This document shows, piece after piece, positions 22,051 to 33,951 of a DNA stretch of 64,000 nucleotides. Position 1 is the stretch's first letter, and the number at the start of each line of letters is the position of its first letter. The stretch lies in NCBI GenBank assembly GCA_028023455.1, contig JAQFVV010012394.1, forward strand, positions 22,276,900-22,340,899, read 5' to 3'. The notes below the pieces were generated by a model, which did no database searches, was not told where the DNA came from, and saw only the letters and a list, made by a program, of their open reading frames with translations. Made by a program: the position numbers and the translations under genes. This stretch comes from Epiperipatus broadwayi (taxonomy: Eukaryota; Onychophora; Udeonychophora; Euonychophora; Peripatidae).

Positions 22051-24444
22051 ATGTGGCAGGTTTTGTATGATAATTTTTCTTGTGTAGAAATTTTAGAAAT
22101 AAAAAAGTTGATTAATATGTCTAATAGAATTGAATCTTTAAAAGCTCAGGTTAATTTTCTTAAGTCTTGTAGGTTTTGCAATGTGTTTCCTAATTCATGT
22201 AATATTAAATTGGATAGGAAATTGGTTTTATTTTCTAATTGCGATTTTATTCTAAATTTTAAAAGATTTATTCTTAAACAATTTATTATGCAGATTATGA
22301 GTAGTTTATCTAATTTAATTGATAGTTATAAAATGTTTAGAAGAAAGTTGGATTTTAGAAGGAATTTTAATTATTCTGTTTTAAATTCTTTTTTAAAGTG
22401 GTTTAGGAGTAAGTGTGAAATCACTTATAATAATAAGTATTTCAAGAAATTTAAATGGTTGATTGGAAAGGCTGAAAATAAAAGTTTTGTGAAAGGAAAA
22501 GAGTTTAGATTTGGGTTTTATAAAAATAGGCCTGATGCTTCATCTGTTTTAAATTTGTCAAATTATGTTTTGAATGTATCTGATTTGGCTATTTTAGCTA
22601 AGGGTCCTGGCTTTGTTCCATTTGCTAATAAAAATTTAGTTTTTGATTTTGTTTCTGCCATTGAAAGTAATAGTAATATTTCTGATGAAAATAAAATGTC
22701 TTTACAGGTTATTTTGAATAGTCAATTACTTAAAAGAGAAAAATTTGTTTTTGCCCCTAAGGAAATTAGTTTTGTTAAAAAAAGATTGAAAGCCAATGAT
22801 GTAGTATTGTTAAAAGAAGATAAAGGTGGCCGGTTTGTATTGTTAAATAATATTGATTTTAAAAGTAAAGTTTCTTTAGAATTAAATAATGGAAAATATG
22901 CTATTTTAGATTCTGATCCTGGTAAAAAAATAAAATCTAAATTAATTAAGATTATGAAAGTTATGGAAAATAAAAAGATTTTTGATAGAGCTACTTATTT
23001 AAATTGTTACCCTAGTGATTTTGTGGCTCCAAAGGTTTTCTTTAATTTGAAGTCTCATAAAGATAATTTTCCTTTGAGATGTATTTTTGATTTTACAGGA
23101 GGAATTGTTGATAAAATATCAAAATTTATTATAAGATATTTTAAGGATTATATAAAATTGGGTCAATTTTGTGTTTCTTCTTCTTTTGAGGCTTTTAAGA
23201 AAATAAATGGTTTTGTTTTGGATGATGATTGTGTTTTTGGTAGTTTAGACATTGAAAATATGTATCAATCGGTTAATAGATTAAAAAGTATTGATGTTTT
23301 TCTTTCAATTTTAAAAAAATTAGAATGTTTTTCTGCAGATAAGATTAAGGTTTTTCATGATTTGCTTTTGCTGTTAGAGGATTCAATGTATTTTATGTCT
23401 AATGATGTGTTTTATAAGATTAGAGAAGGTTGGGTTATTGGTTATGTCATTTCTCCATTGATGTGTGCTGTCTATATTGATTATTTGGAGTGTAGTATTA
23501 TTAATATGTTTTCATGTTCTATTAAATTATTTGTTAGGTATGTTGATGATTGTTTGTTTGTTATTCAGAAAGAGAAATTAGAAGAGTTTTTATGTGCATT
23601 GAATGGTTTTGATTCTAGTATTAAGTTTACAATTGAGGGGGGTGGTTTTGATTTTGTAAAATTAAAGTTTTTAGATTTAAATGTTGAGAAGGTTAATGAT
23701 GTTTTGTTTTGTAGTCATTTTATAAAACCTAAAAATTTGAGAAATATGATTAGGCCTGATAGTTATCAGCCTTTTATACATAAAAAAATGTCTTTGTTGA
23801 ATTTTTGTTGTCGGAATAGAAGGCTTAATAATTTTAATAATGATGCTGATATTCAAAGAAGTCAATTTGCTGCTGAATATGTAGAATTGGGTTATAATCA
23901 TGATTTTATTAAAAAAGTGGTATTTAATAATAATGTTTATAGTCGTGATTTGGATGATAAGAATTTTGTTGGTAAGGATGATGATTATATGTCTTTACCA
24001 TTTAAAGCATCAATTTATAATTTGGTTTATAGGAATAGTCATTTGTTAGGTGGAATGAAGGTTGCATGGAGGAAAGGTTCTGATTTGAATTCATTACTTA
24101 ATGGTTCAAAGCAGTCTATTGATAGTAGGTCTATTCCTGGTATTGTTTATAAAATTCCATGTAGTTGTGGTAAATTTTATGTAGGTCAGAGTAAATTTAG
24201 CCTTAATGAAAGGGTTAAGGTTCATATAAGTAGGGTTAAACATAGGTATCTTAACTCAGCTTTATATATTCATGAATTGAATACAGGTCATAGAATATTG
24301 TTTAACAATGCTTCGGTTATTTTTTATGAAAAGAATGAGTTAAAAAGAAGAATAAAGGAGACTTTGATGATAAAACTCCTTGATTCTGAGGCTATCAATC
24401 TTATGAAGACTTCTTTTGATATTAAGGGAAGGTGGAATTTGTAG
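22051..24444 (+). CDS. Penelope-like element reverse transcriptase/GIY-YIG protein, intact (copy C)
   Basis: This 797-residue frame is the only intact mobile-element gene in the window. The N-terminal ~320 residues are Lys/Asn/Phe-rich with no named domain. RT blocks follow in Penelope order: 'PKVFFNLKSHKDNFPLRCI' (about 326-345), 'FGSLDIENMYQSV' with Asp400, 'GWVIGYVISPLMCAVYI' (from 460), and 'RYVDDC' with catalytic Asp499-Asp500. A linker leads to a GIY-YIG nuclease: 'GIVYKIPCSCGKFYVG' at 697-712, then a conserved-type Arg721 and a late Glu in 'KRRIKETLMIK'. Such proteins nick the target and prime reverse transcription in the nucleus. The start is chosen because the ATG follows the conserved leader in every copy. 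Copies A, B and D are near-identical but broken, so recent activity is likely; whether it is expressed cannot be seen. Confidence 0.95.
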   Translation: MWQVLYDNFSCVEILEIKKLINMSNRIESLKAQVNFLKSCRFCNVFPNSCNIKLDRKLVLFSNCDFILNFKRFILKQFIMQIMSSLSNLIDSYKMFRRKLDFRRNFNYSVLNSFLKWFRSKCEITYNNKYFKKFKWLIGKAENKSFVKGKEFRFGFYKNRPDASSVLNLSNYVLNVSDLAILAKGPGFVPFANKNLVFDFVSAIESNSNISDENKMSLQVILNSQLLKREKFVFAPKEISFVKKRLKANDVVLLKEDKGGRFVLLNNIDFKSKVSLELNNGKYAILDSDPGKKIKSKLIKIMKVMENKKIFDRATYLNCYPSDFVAPKVFFNLKSHKDNFPLRCIFDFTGGIVDKISKFIIRYFKDYIKLGQFCVSSSFEAFKKINGFVLDDDCVFGSLDIENMYQSVNRLKSIDVFLSILKKLECFSADKIKVFHDLLLLLEDSMYFMSNDVFYKIREGWVIGYVISPLMCAVYIDYLECSIINMFSCSIKLFVRYVDDCLFVIQKEKLEEFLCALNGFDSSIKFTIEGGGFDFVKLKFLDLNVEKVNDVLFCSHFIKPKNLRNMIRPDSYQPFIHKKMSLLNFCCRNRRLNNFNNDADIQRSQFAAEYVELGYNHDFIKKVVFNNNVYSRDLDDKNFVGKDDDYMSLPFKASIYNLVYRNSHLLGGMKVAWRKGSDLNSLLNGSKQSIDSRSIPGIVYKIPCSCGKFYVGQSKFSLNERVKVHISRVKHRYLNSALYIHELNTGHRILFNNASVIFYEKNELKRRIKETLMIKLLDSEAINLMKTSFDIKGRWNL

Positions 24445-24465
24445 TGAATTATGGGAAGGTTTGTT

Positions 24466-24527
<62 letters not shown>

Positions 24528-25062
24528 TTCCTTTAGATTGATTTTCACTTGAGAAGGTCTATTTGTAGTAGATGAAACCATGGTTGTGTAAGGATTTTGG
24601 TAAAATTTTTAAAATTTAATCTAGTATTGTATTGTTTTATGGTTTTGCATTTTTATTTTTGCTAGTATAGTGTTAGACAGTTTTGGTTTTCTATTTAGGT
24701 ATACTATTTAATATTTTGAATAGTGATATATGGTTTTGTGAATTTCATATTTTATTTGTTTTGTGTATTTGTATTTCTAATTTTATTATTTTGTGCTTTT
24801 GTTTAGTATTAATTATTTGTTTGTATTTGCATAGTTATTAATTTTCTTTCAGTATGTGGCAGTTTTTATAAGTTAATTATAGTGTTAGGCAGTTTTGGTT
24901 TCCTAATTAGGTATACTATTTAATATTTTGAATAGGGTTTTATAGTTTAGTGAATTTCATATTTTATTTGCTTTGTTTTGTGTATTTGTATTATTAATTT
25001 GTATTATTTGTTTATTATTATTTATTCGTTTGTATTTGTATAGTTATTAATTTTCTTTCAGT
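24445..25062 (+). mobile_element. PLE pseudo-LTR / leader between copies C and D
   Basis: Same organisation as the B-C spacer, with almost no substitutions; the extra length is the native TA run, expanded here to about 58 bp (24467-24524). Both subrepeats and both 'ttttctttcagTATG' sites are present. Confidence 0.9.
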
Positions 25063-25750
25063 ATGTGGCAGGTTTTGTATGATAATTTTTCTTGTGTAGA
25101 AATTTTAGAAATAAAAAAGTTGATTAATATGTCTAATAGAATTGAATCTTTAAAAGCTCAGGTTAATTTTCTTAAGTCTTGTAGGTTTTGCAATGTGTTT
25201 CCTAATTCGTGTAATATTAAATTGGATAGGAAACTGGTTTTATTTTCTAATTGCGATTTTATTCTAAATTTTAAAAGATTTATTCTTAAACAATTTATTA
25301 TGCAGATTATGAGTAGTTTATCTAATTTAATTGATAGTTATAAAATGTTTAGAAGAAAGTTGGATTTTAGAAGGAATTTTAATTATTCTGTTTTAAATTT
25401 TTTTTTAAAGTGGTTTAGGAGTAAGTGTGAAATCACTTATAATAATAAGTATTTCAAGAAATTTAAATGGTTGATTGGAAAGACTGAAAATAAAAGTTTT
25501 GTGAAAGGAAAAGAGTTTAGATTTGGGTTTTATAAAAATAGGCCTGATGCTTCATCTGTTTTAAATTTGTCAAATTATGTTTTGAATGTATCTGATTTGG
25601 CTATTTTAGCTAAGGGTCCTGGCTTTGTTCCATTTGCTAATAAAAATTTAGTTTTTGATTTTGTTTCTGCCATTGAAAGTAATAGTAATATTTCTGATGA
25701 AAATAAAATGTCTTTACAGGTTATTTTGAATAGTCAATTACTTAAGAGAA
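25063..25750 (+). pseudogene. PLE copy D, 5' part, interrupted by LINE
   Basis: Open from the ATG through about residue 229 and near-identical to copy C. At 25751 the PLE sequence is replaced by LINE 5' sequence, and the chimeric frame stops at 25800. The gene resumes at 32049. Confidence 0.95.
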
Positions 25751-25887
25751 GGATTTTGGCAGCCATCTTTGCAACTGGCCTTATTAAAAGCGTCCCTTAG
25801 TGATTCAGTTTCAAGAAGACAGGGACGATTGTCCCCTTACCTTTACGTTTTTTATTCAAGGTAAGTCGGTTTTAATCATTATATATT

Positions 25888-28529
25888 ATGGAAAGTGATA
25901 ATATAATCGATAACTCTCAAATTAATGTTAACCCCGATCTCAGCATTCAATCTAGCAATGCAGTCATCGGTCGTAAATATTATAGCCTTAGATCTAATCT
26001 AAATGCAACTAAACTAACTTCTACTACAAATAAAAACCCACAAACCAATAAATCAAATGAAAACACCATCGCAAATATCAACAAAAGTTTAGAAAATATT
26101 CAACTTACCCCTAATATAAACAATAGCACAAATATCTCATCAACCGAAACTATTGAAATCCTTAAAAATACAAGCAAAAACCAATCATCTCCTCTCCGAA
26201 GACTTTACGCTCCCTCAGAAGACTCTAATGAGCAATTTCCTTTGCCCAATAATACCCTGAAAACCATATCTGAAAATAATAGACAAAATTTCCAACAAGA
26301 TGATTTTGGCGAATTTTTTAAAGTTAAAACTTTTCCACCAGAGGTCGACAAAACTAGCGCTGTCACATTACAGTTTGTCAACAGTAAATTTAAAAATCAA
26401 AAAGAAATAAATTTTAAAACTAATAAATCTCATTCCAAAACAAACAAAGATTATAGCACAGAACAATCCATTGCTACATCAGCCAACTTGCAATCTAAAC
26501 CAATTTCCTCAATTCCAATATTGAAAAATTCCTCTACGTACACAAATATCGTAAGGTCTAAAAATTCTGAGAGCATCTCCGAAAATATTAAGGCCGATAA
26601 TTACAATGAACTATATTTGAATATCTCAGAATTAGACACAGAACAAGAATCAAACACTCTGGAAAATGTCTCATTTAATATAAACGATCTTAATGATGAC
26701 ATGTTCCTAAAAATAAATAACGATTTCAACAAAACGATTCCCAACACACTGTATAAATCGTTTACAAACTACTACAGCGATAAGTCATTAATCTTAGCCA
26801 TAACAAATCAACAATGTGCGTTATATAAGTTCCCTCTAGAACAACTATACAGCCTAATCAATCAAAATCAATTAGGCAGAGGCATTCACATGATCCTTAA
26901 TCATCCCAATGACTGCTATGTTATCGTTGAGTTTAAAACGTGGGCGGACCGTATGAACTTTAAAAATAACTACCGATCTTTGGGAAATTATATACTATGC
27001 TCCATAGATATGAACCATCCAGTTACACTATCCGGCAGAATTCAAAACTGCCTTGCCCACTTGAAAGAACAAGAACTACAAGACATCCTTATTAATTATG
27101 GTTCAGTTAGCAAATTTAAACACCTATTAAACCCTCACTTTGAAGATCAAATCCTGTCCAATACAGTTATCTCACACTTACATTAAAGAAAAACATTATA
27201 CCCACTGACATACCCACCATTATTACTGCAAGAGGCTCTCCTATGGTTTTGACCTTCAGGTGAGTACAGCCACAATGTTTCTTCTGCCTTCAAAGAATAC
27301 ACCTTATTAAAGATTGTGCAGCAAGAATATGCACACGCTGTGGTATTAAAAAGAATAAAGTTCACAGATGCCCTGGTAGACCTATTAATATGGCTATCAC
27401 ATCCTTAAATAGACAATCACCACATGGGACTAATTCAAACAGCAACCTCACAAACCCAGACAATCTGATTCAAATAAATCCTCCAACAAACCCTTTCACA
27501 TCCAAACCTATCTTTCAAAATGAAAATCTTCAAGAAAGAACAAACACCAACCTCTACACTAATAGTAGTGAATCAGAGAACCAAGCAATAACATATACTG
27601 CTACTAAACCAATCTCTCAAACCAATAATACTCAAGATCATTCATATGATACATATTGTACTAATCCCCGAGAAACAATGCTAGGCCAAACTCTTTCTAC
27701 AAAAGAAGACAATATGACCAAACCATCTAACGAGAGCAAGGAAAACCCAGGCGACAAAGAAAATACACTTAAAAAATTTCAAAACAATTCATCTGTAACA
27801 ACTCCCACCCAGCTTAAAACCAATGATGCATCATCATTCGGGCCAGCTAAGTCTAACAAACCTAAACAAAGTGATCCACAAACTGTCCTCAATTCTTCAA
27901 TGCCTGCAATAGTTAACCATCCAGATGAAAAGACTTATCAAACACTCAACCCGAAAGTCAGCATAATTAATGCTTCACAACAGTTACAGCAAACCGAAAA
28001 TGACTCAGGTCTAAAATTTAAATCAAATTCTTATAACAATAAAAAAACACTTTCATCAAAAGAACAGGAAAAAGAAAACAACACTATTAAACTTAAAAAC
28101 CCCCAAAAAACCAACACAACAAATACCCAAAATACAAATAAGAAAATTAAAAGAAAATCAATTCGCTCAGATAAATCAAGCTCTGATGATGACAGCTCCC
28201 ATCCAATACATTCTTCACCACAACCTGCTAGCAAACAAATTTCAGATATATCCAGCACAAAGCTTTGCAAATCCATAGAAAAAAAGAGGAAAACCATGGA
28301 TCCTATAACCATCGATACCATTGATCCATCTGATGAATCTCAGACAGATTACACTACTTCATCAGACACCGAAGACTTCATGGATGCATTTCCTCAACCA
28401 ACAAATATATCACCAATCCATCCACAAGTTCAATCACAAGACTCTGATTGCCAAACAACATCAGAACTCATTAACATGGAGATGTCCCACATTGACTTGG
28501 TACACTTTGCTGAGGACGGTTTGGATTAA
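25888..28529 (+). pseudogene. LINE ORF1 (RNA-binding protein), broken
   Basis: ATG at 25888 gives 432 codons to 27186: a long Asn/Ser/Thr-rich region, then a more ordered segment (about residues 310-420, 'RGIHMILNHPNDCYVIVEF') that resembles an RRM-like or LINE ORF1 middle domain. Frameshifts near 27180-27205 and a TGA at 27261 break it. The frame then continues with a CCHC knuckle CFFCLQRIHLIKDC (27276-27317) and a second Cys/His cluster 'CTRCGIKKNKVHRC', then another ~380 codons of low-complexity, polar sequence to TAA at 28527-28529. The ATG at 27390 lies downstream of the knuckles and is probably not a real start. Role by family: coats the element RNA and aids target priming. Confidence 0.85.
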
Positions 28530-28535
28530 TCTATC

Positions 28536-31500
28536 ATGTTCTGCAAAATTGCTGGCATTAACATTCGTGGCATCAACTCAATTGATAGAGTTCTAGCTAT
28601 TAAAAACTGGCTCTCACTCTGCTCCCCTCATATACTTCTTATGGGTGAAACTAAATATCACCATAAGACTGATCATAAAATATTATCTCTTCTCTCAGCT
28701 CTCAGATTTACTAGATTTTTCATAGGCCATTCTGCTTCAGGTGGAGTCAGTATTCTTCTCAGCAAGTCAACACCATCAAACAGTTTTAGCATTCTATTCC
28801 TAGATGTCAATATTATTGTCATAGAAATAGACTATTGGGGTTATCCGATCATCATAGCTTATATATATATACAGCCAAAGACACCTCTCAATATCTAAAA
28901 ATAATCCATATCCTAAATGCCATCAATGCTAACAGAGCCTCCCCTACTATTCTTCTGGGAGACTTTAACACCACATACAATGACTTCAACAAGAGATTTT
29001 TGCATCTAATAAATCGCAGATTAATGTGTGGAGAGGGTTTCTTCCCTCCTGAAGCCTACTATTTCTATACTAAAACTAAAAAGTCTAAAAAGTCCCTGAT
29101 TGATTTGGTTTTCTACACTCCAGAACTCCATTTCAACCTTGATGCAGCCTTGGCCCCTGTTGCTTTCTCTGATCATATGGCTCTAATCTTACAACTTACA
29201 CCTATTGCAATCCCTACACCTATTGATGGACCTGGTAAAACCATGCACATGATCACCCAATCAAATATGACCAAAGCGATAGTGTCTGAGGCATACATCC
29301 TTTTCCAGAAAATAAACATCCTTTCCCTTCCTGCTGAGGAGGGCTGGTTTTCCTTCATTGGAATACTTCAGTCCATATTAAATCACCACACCAGGAAAAT
29401 CAAAGGACCTAATGGCCTTCTAAATGACCTAACAGACATTAATATACAACTTCAAGCATCACAGCAAAATTTCACAAATACAGAAAAAATTTATCTTCCT
29501 TAAAAATCTCTACAAAATCAAGCAAAAGTCCCTTGCAGAATATATATCCATCAGAAGAGCCAAATGTTTCTTAGCACAACAACACTGCTGGACAAGAGAC
29601 TACCTCAGATGGGCACTGGGGTACAATAAAAAACAAATTACTCCCTTATCCATTAATACTAATGGAACCAATCTTATTGGCTTTCCAATGATGCAGCACA
29701 TCAGCAAACAATTCTGCCAATTAATGCAAAAAGATGGAGCTCCTCCTATAAACAGCTGGTTGGATGCTGGTGACCCTGGCGAACATGGCATCACAGAAAT
29801 CGAAATCAAAAAGAAGATAACATCTCTCCCTGATGGCATTCATCCTGGCCTTCATGGCATCCCAAATTTCCTTCTCAAACATCTCAGTCAATTCACTGTG
29901 CCAATTATTAAAAAAATGATTGATCACCTAGCCTCCGGCAACAGAAACATAACAGATCTTAACCCAGTGGCACTCGTGCCTTTTATTAAAAAAGCAAAAC
30001 CACTAAACGACATTTACAGTATCTGGCCAATTTCCATGACCCCATTGCTTATCAAGATAATTGAGTCAGTCATTAAAGATCAAATCCAAACTCAAATTCT
30101 TAGCCATATCTCGTCAAACCAATATGGAAAAAAGGGATCATCAACCTCGCATGCTATGTCCAATGTAACTGCACTGTTCAATTACATCAGAGGACATCGT
30201 AAATCAAAACCTATTGCTGTCCAGCTGGATGTTTAGGCAGCATTTGATTCAGTCCAGACAAACACCCTCCTGGATGTTCTGTTGGAATGCGACATCCCAG
30301 CTGGGGTTGTACAGATGGTCAGCAATCTGCTCAACAACAGAGATTTGTCTCTCTCTTGGTGGCAAGATCACACCAAGCTTCAAGCCATACAAGTCGATCC
30401 CTCAAGGATCCCCGCTCAGTGCCCTTTTCTTCACAGCATACATCAACCCTCTTCTGACGGATATAGAAAAAAACCTCCCTGGAATTTTCCTTCCCTCTCT
30501 CAATAAAAACTTCAATGTATTTGCATATATAGATGACATCATGGTTGTGCTTCCCACCATTAAATACCTTCCCCATCTCATGAACATATTAAACAGAAAC
30601 ACAGCGAAACTTGGCCTACAAATAAATTTTAACAAATCTTCCATCTGGAAGATAATGTCTGGTAAACAAATTAACTCTCCCTTTTCTGCAAAACTCCAAA
30701 GATCCCTAGGTTTTCCAATCTACAAAACTCCAACTGCAATGGCAAGAGAGATTCAAGATGCAATCCTCCATTCAACTGAAGCCATCACCACTTCACTCTC
30801 TAGAGTATACCTTTCATTATATGGAAAGGTTGGCCTCCTCAACATAATCATAATGCCAAAAATCTCATATTATCTTCCATTCGTTAAAATGTCTAAACAG
30901 TTTCAAAATAAAATTAACCGATTATGCACCAAACTTCTTTGGAGAGGAAGGACAGTTGCTATTAGCTTGCGAGGTATCCAATGACCATGCAGGTTCAATG
31001 GAATGTCATTCCACTCAATACAAGCAATCATTTTACAGAAAACCCACAACACTCTACATAATCTGATCCTCTCCTGCGGATACTCTAACATTATTAAAAA
31101 AATTACACCGACAGATCGTCCTCCACCCTCTTCCAGTTCATGGATAGCATCCCTAATACAACACCTACAACTTTATAACCCGATAATACCCTTTAACCTT
31201 AACCAAAAAATCACCTTATGGGAAGCATACAATATAATCAACTATAATCAACAACCCATTAAAACCAGCCTAAAAGTAACCAACCAAAGACTCATTACAC
31301 ACTTAAAAAGATGGATTCTGGAACCCAAATTCCTTGACTTCATCATTAAAATGAATCTTAATGCGCTACCCACGAATTGGTTTCTTTATCACCGAAGAAG
31401 TTTTACCAGCATTGACCCTATATGTGGCCTGTGTGCTCGTGAAGATGAAACCATAGACCATATTATACACCGGTGCCCAAGACTTAAAACACTGAAAGAT

Positions 31501-31773
31501 ATAATTATAATCAATTCCAACATAAGACCTGATATGATTTTCTCACTTGAAAATGCCATTCATAATGGATTTTTTTCAATAATAAGCCTTTCTACCTTTG
31601 TCCTTTATTCCATATGGATAGTGAGATGCAAAACTCTCATGGAATTACCCCCGCCACAAATCATACCATTGTTTTATCAAACGCTCAAAAAAATCAAGAA
31701 ACGTGACCAGCTCCTTGCCTCCAGTAAAGTCTTTGCTGACACCTGGTCTTTAATTGCTCTTTCCTTTTCCTGA
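28536..31773 (+). pseudogene. LINE ORF2 (APE endonuclease-reverse transcriptase), broken
   Basis: Starts MFCKIAGINIRGINS six bases after the ORF1 stop. The endonuclease shows 'LMGETKYHHKTDHK', 'LLGDFNTTYNDFNKRF' and 'SDHMALIL' (the catalytic SDH). RT blocks: 'NQYGKKGSSTSHAM', 'QLDV' then TAG then 'AAFDS', 'IPQGSPLSALFFTAYI', 'FAYIDDIMVV'. After the RT come 'LYGKVGLLNIIIMPKISYY' and a C-terminal CCHC, 'CGLCAREDETIDHIIHRC'. Defects: frameshifts near 28870, 29500 and 30350, a TAG within the RT at 30234-30236, and a TGA at 30982-30984. It cannot make the enzyme. Confidence 0.95.
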
Positions 31774-32048
31774 TTACCAATTCCCACCTACCCAGCATTA
31801 TAGAATAGTCATTTATAAAAGAAAATATTCATGTTTATATAAAAAATGCTTATTTCATTAAACAAGTTCGTAGAATCCATCACTATACCTAACCACATAA
31901 GAGTATAACATTGTGCTCTCATAACATAATCTAGCCAGATGACATATAGAACATTATATAATCATATTATTGTACAATTTATTCATTTATTTATCCTTTA
32001 TTAGTATGTAATCACTATTTATTGTTAATAAAATTTTTATTGAAATGA

Positions 32049-33765
32049 ATTACTGAAAAGAGAAAAATTTGTTTTTGCACCTAAGAAATTAGTTTTGTTA
32101 AAAAAAGATTGAAAGCCAATGATGTAGTATTGTTAAAAGAAGGTAAAGGTGGCCGGTTTGTATTGTTAAATAATATTGATTTTAAAAGTAAAGTTTCTTT
32201 AGAATTAAATAATGGAAAATATGCTATTTTAGATTCTGATCCTGGTAAAAAAATAAAATCTAAATTAATTAAGATTATGAAAGTTATGGAAAATAAAAAG
32301 ATTTTCGATAGAGCTACTTATTTAAATTGTTACCCTAGTGATTCTGTGGCTCCAAAGGTTTTCTTTAATTTGAAGTCTCATAAAGATAATTTTCCTTTAA
32401 GATGTATTTTTAATTTTACAGGAGGAATTGTTGATAAAATATCAAAATTTATTATAAGATATTTTAAGGATTATATAAAATTGGGTCAATTTTGTGTTTC
32501 TTCTTCTTTTGAGGCTTTTAAGAAAATAAATGGTTTTGTTTTGGATGATGATTGTGTTTTTGGTAGTTTAGACATTGAAAATATGTATCAATCGGTTAAT
32601 AGATTAAAAAGTATTGATGTTTTTCTTTCAATTTTAAAAAAAATTAGAATGTTTTTCTGCAGATAAGATTAAGGTTTTTCATGATTTGCTTTTGCTGTTA
32701 GAGGATTCAATGTATTTTATGTCTAATGATGTGTTTTATAAGATTAGAGAAGGTTGGGTTATTGGTTATGTTATTTCTCCATTGATGTGTGCTGTCTATA
32801 TTGATTATTTGGAGTGTAGTATTATTAATATGTTTTCATGTTCTATTAAATTATTTGTTAGGCATGTTGATGATTGTTTGTTTGTTATTCAGAAAGAGAA
32901 ATTAGAAGAGTTTTTATGTGCATTGAATGGTTTTGATTCTAGTATTAAGTTTACAATTGAGAGGGGGGTGGTGGTTTTGATTTTGTAAAATTAAAGTTTT
33001 TAGATTTAAATGTTGAGAAGGTTAATGATGTTTTGTTTTGTAGTCATTTTATAAAACCTAAAAATTTGAGAAATATGATTAGGCCTGATAGTTATCAGCC
33101 TTTTATACATAAAAAAATGTCTTTGTTGAATTTTTGTTGTCGGAATAGAAGGCTTAATAATTTTAATAATGATGCTGATATTCAAAGAAGTCAATTTGCT
33201 GCTGAATATGTAGAATTGGGTTATAATCATGATTTTATTAAAAAAGTGGTATTTAATAATAATGTTTATAGTCGTGATTTGGATAAGAATTTTGTTGGTA
33301 AGGATGATGATTATATGTCTTTACCATTTAAAGCATCAATTTATAATTTGGTTTATAGGAATAGTCATTTGTTAGGTGGAATGAAGGTTGCATGGAGGAA
33401 AGGTTCTGATTTGAATTCATTACTTAATGGTTCAAAGCAGTCTATTGATAGTAGGTCTATTCCTGGTATTGTTTATAAAATTCCATGTAGTTATGGTAAA
33501 TTTTATGTAGGTCAGAGTAAATTTAGCCTTAATGAAAGGGTTAAGGTTTATATAAGTAGGGTTAAATATAGGTATCTTAACTAAGCTTTATATATTCATG
33601 AATTGAATACAGGTCATAGAATATTGTTTAACAATGCTTCGGTTATTTTTTATGAAAAGAATGAGTTGAAGAATAAAGGAGACTTTGATGATAAAACTCC
33701 TTGATTCTGAGGCTATCAATCTTATGAAGACTTCTTTTGATATTAAGGGAAGGTGGAATTTGTAG
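32049..33765 (+). pseudogene. PLE copy D, 3' part, RT/GIY-YIG, decayed
   Basis: Resumes at about residue 225 of the gene. Defects against copy C: a one-base loss near 32090, one extra A near 32640, a five-base gain at the G run near 32962, an in-frame 3-bp loss near 33283, TCA to TAA near 33583, and a small deletion near 33668. One RT change is Tyr to His in RYVDD (RHVDD). The GIY-YIG motif is CSYG instead of CSCG. Several of these 3' changes are shared with inverted copy A. Confidence 0.95.
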
Positions 33766-33788
33766 TGAATTATGGGAAGGTTTGTTTG

Positions 33789-33819
<31 letters not shown>

Positions 33820-33951
33820 GTGTGTGTTTTCCTTTAGATTGATTTTCACTTGAGAAGGTCTATTTGTAGTAGATGAAACCATGGTTGTGTAAGGATTTTG
33901 GTAAAAAAATTTAAAATTTAATCTAGTATTGTATTGTTTTATGGTTTTGCA
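33766..33951 (+). mobile_element. PLE copy D, terminal pseudo-LTR fragment
   Basis: Follows the ORF with the TA/TG run and the 'cttgagaaggtctattt' sequence, then stops at 'atggttttgca' beside another TA run. This marks the right limit of the array. The left limit at 14666 is also next to TA repeats, and the two ends stop at different points of the pseudo-LTR. Confidence 0.9.

Larger units (their letters stand above)
25751..32048 (+). mobile_element. full-length, inactive APE-type LINE (6.3 kb) nested in PLE copy D
   Basis: The element starts with a ~137-bp 5' UTR (ggattttggcagccatc), has two ORF regions, and ends in a 3' UTR with 'aataaaa' near 32028 and no long poly(A). The flanks 'attacttaagagaa' (25737-25750) and 'attactgaaaagagaa' (32049-32064) are the slightly diverged target duplication; uninterrupted copy C has 'attacttaaaagagaa' once. 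Domain order (RRM-like and CCHC in ORF1; APE endonuclease, RT and C-terminal CCHC in ORF2) fits L1/Tx1- or I-like clades, but I cannot assign it. Its composition differs from the PLE: the coding strand is A/C-rich, while the PLE coding strand is T/G-rich. Confidence 0.95.

Noticed and set aside
27255-27275. Splice donor 'CAGGTGAGT' suggesting an intron in LINE ORF1
   Set aside because: The frame continues into the zinc knuckle right after the TGA, so a single inactivating change is the simpler reading.
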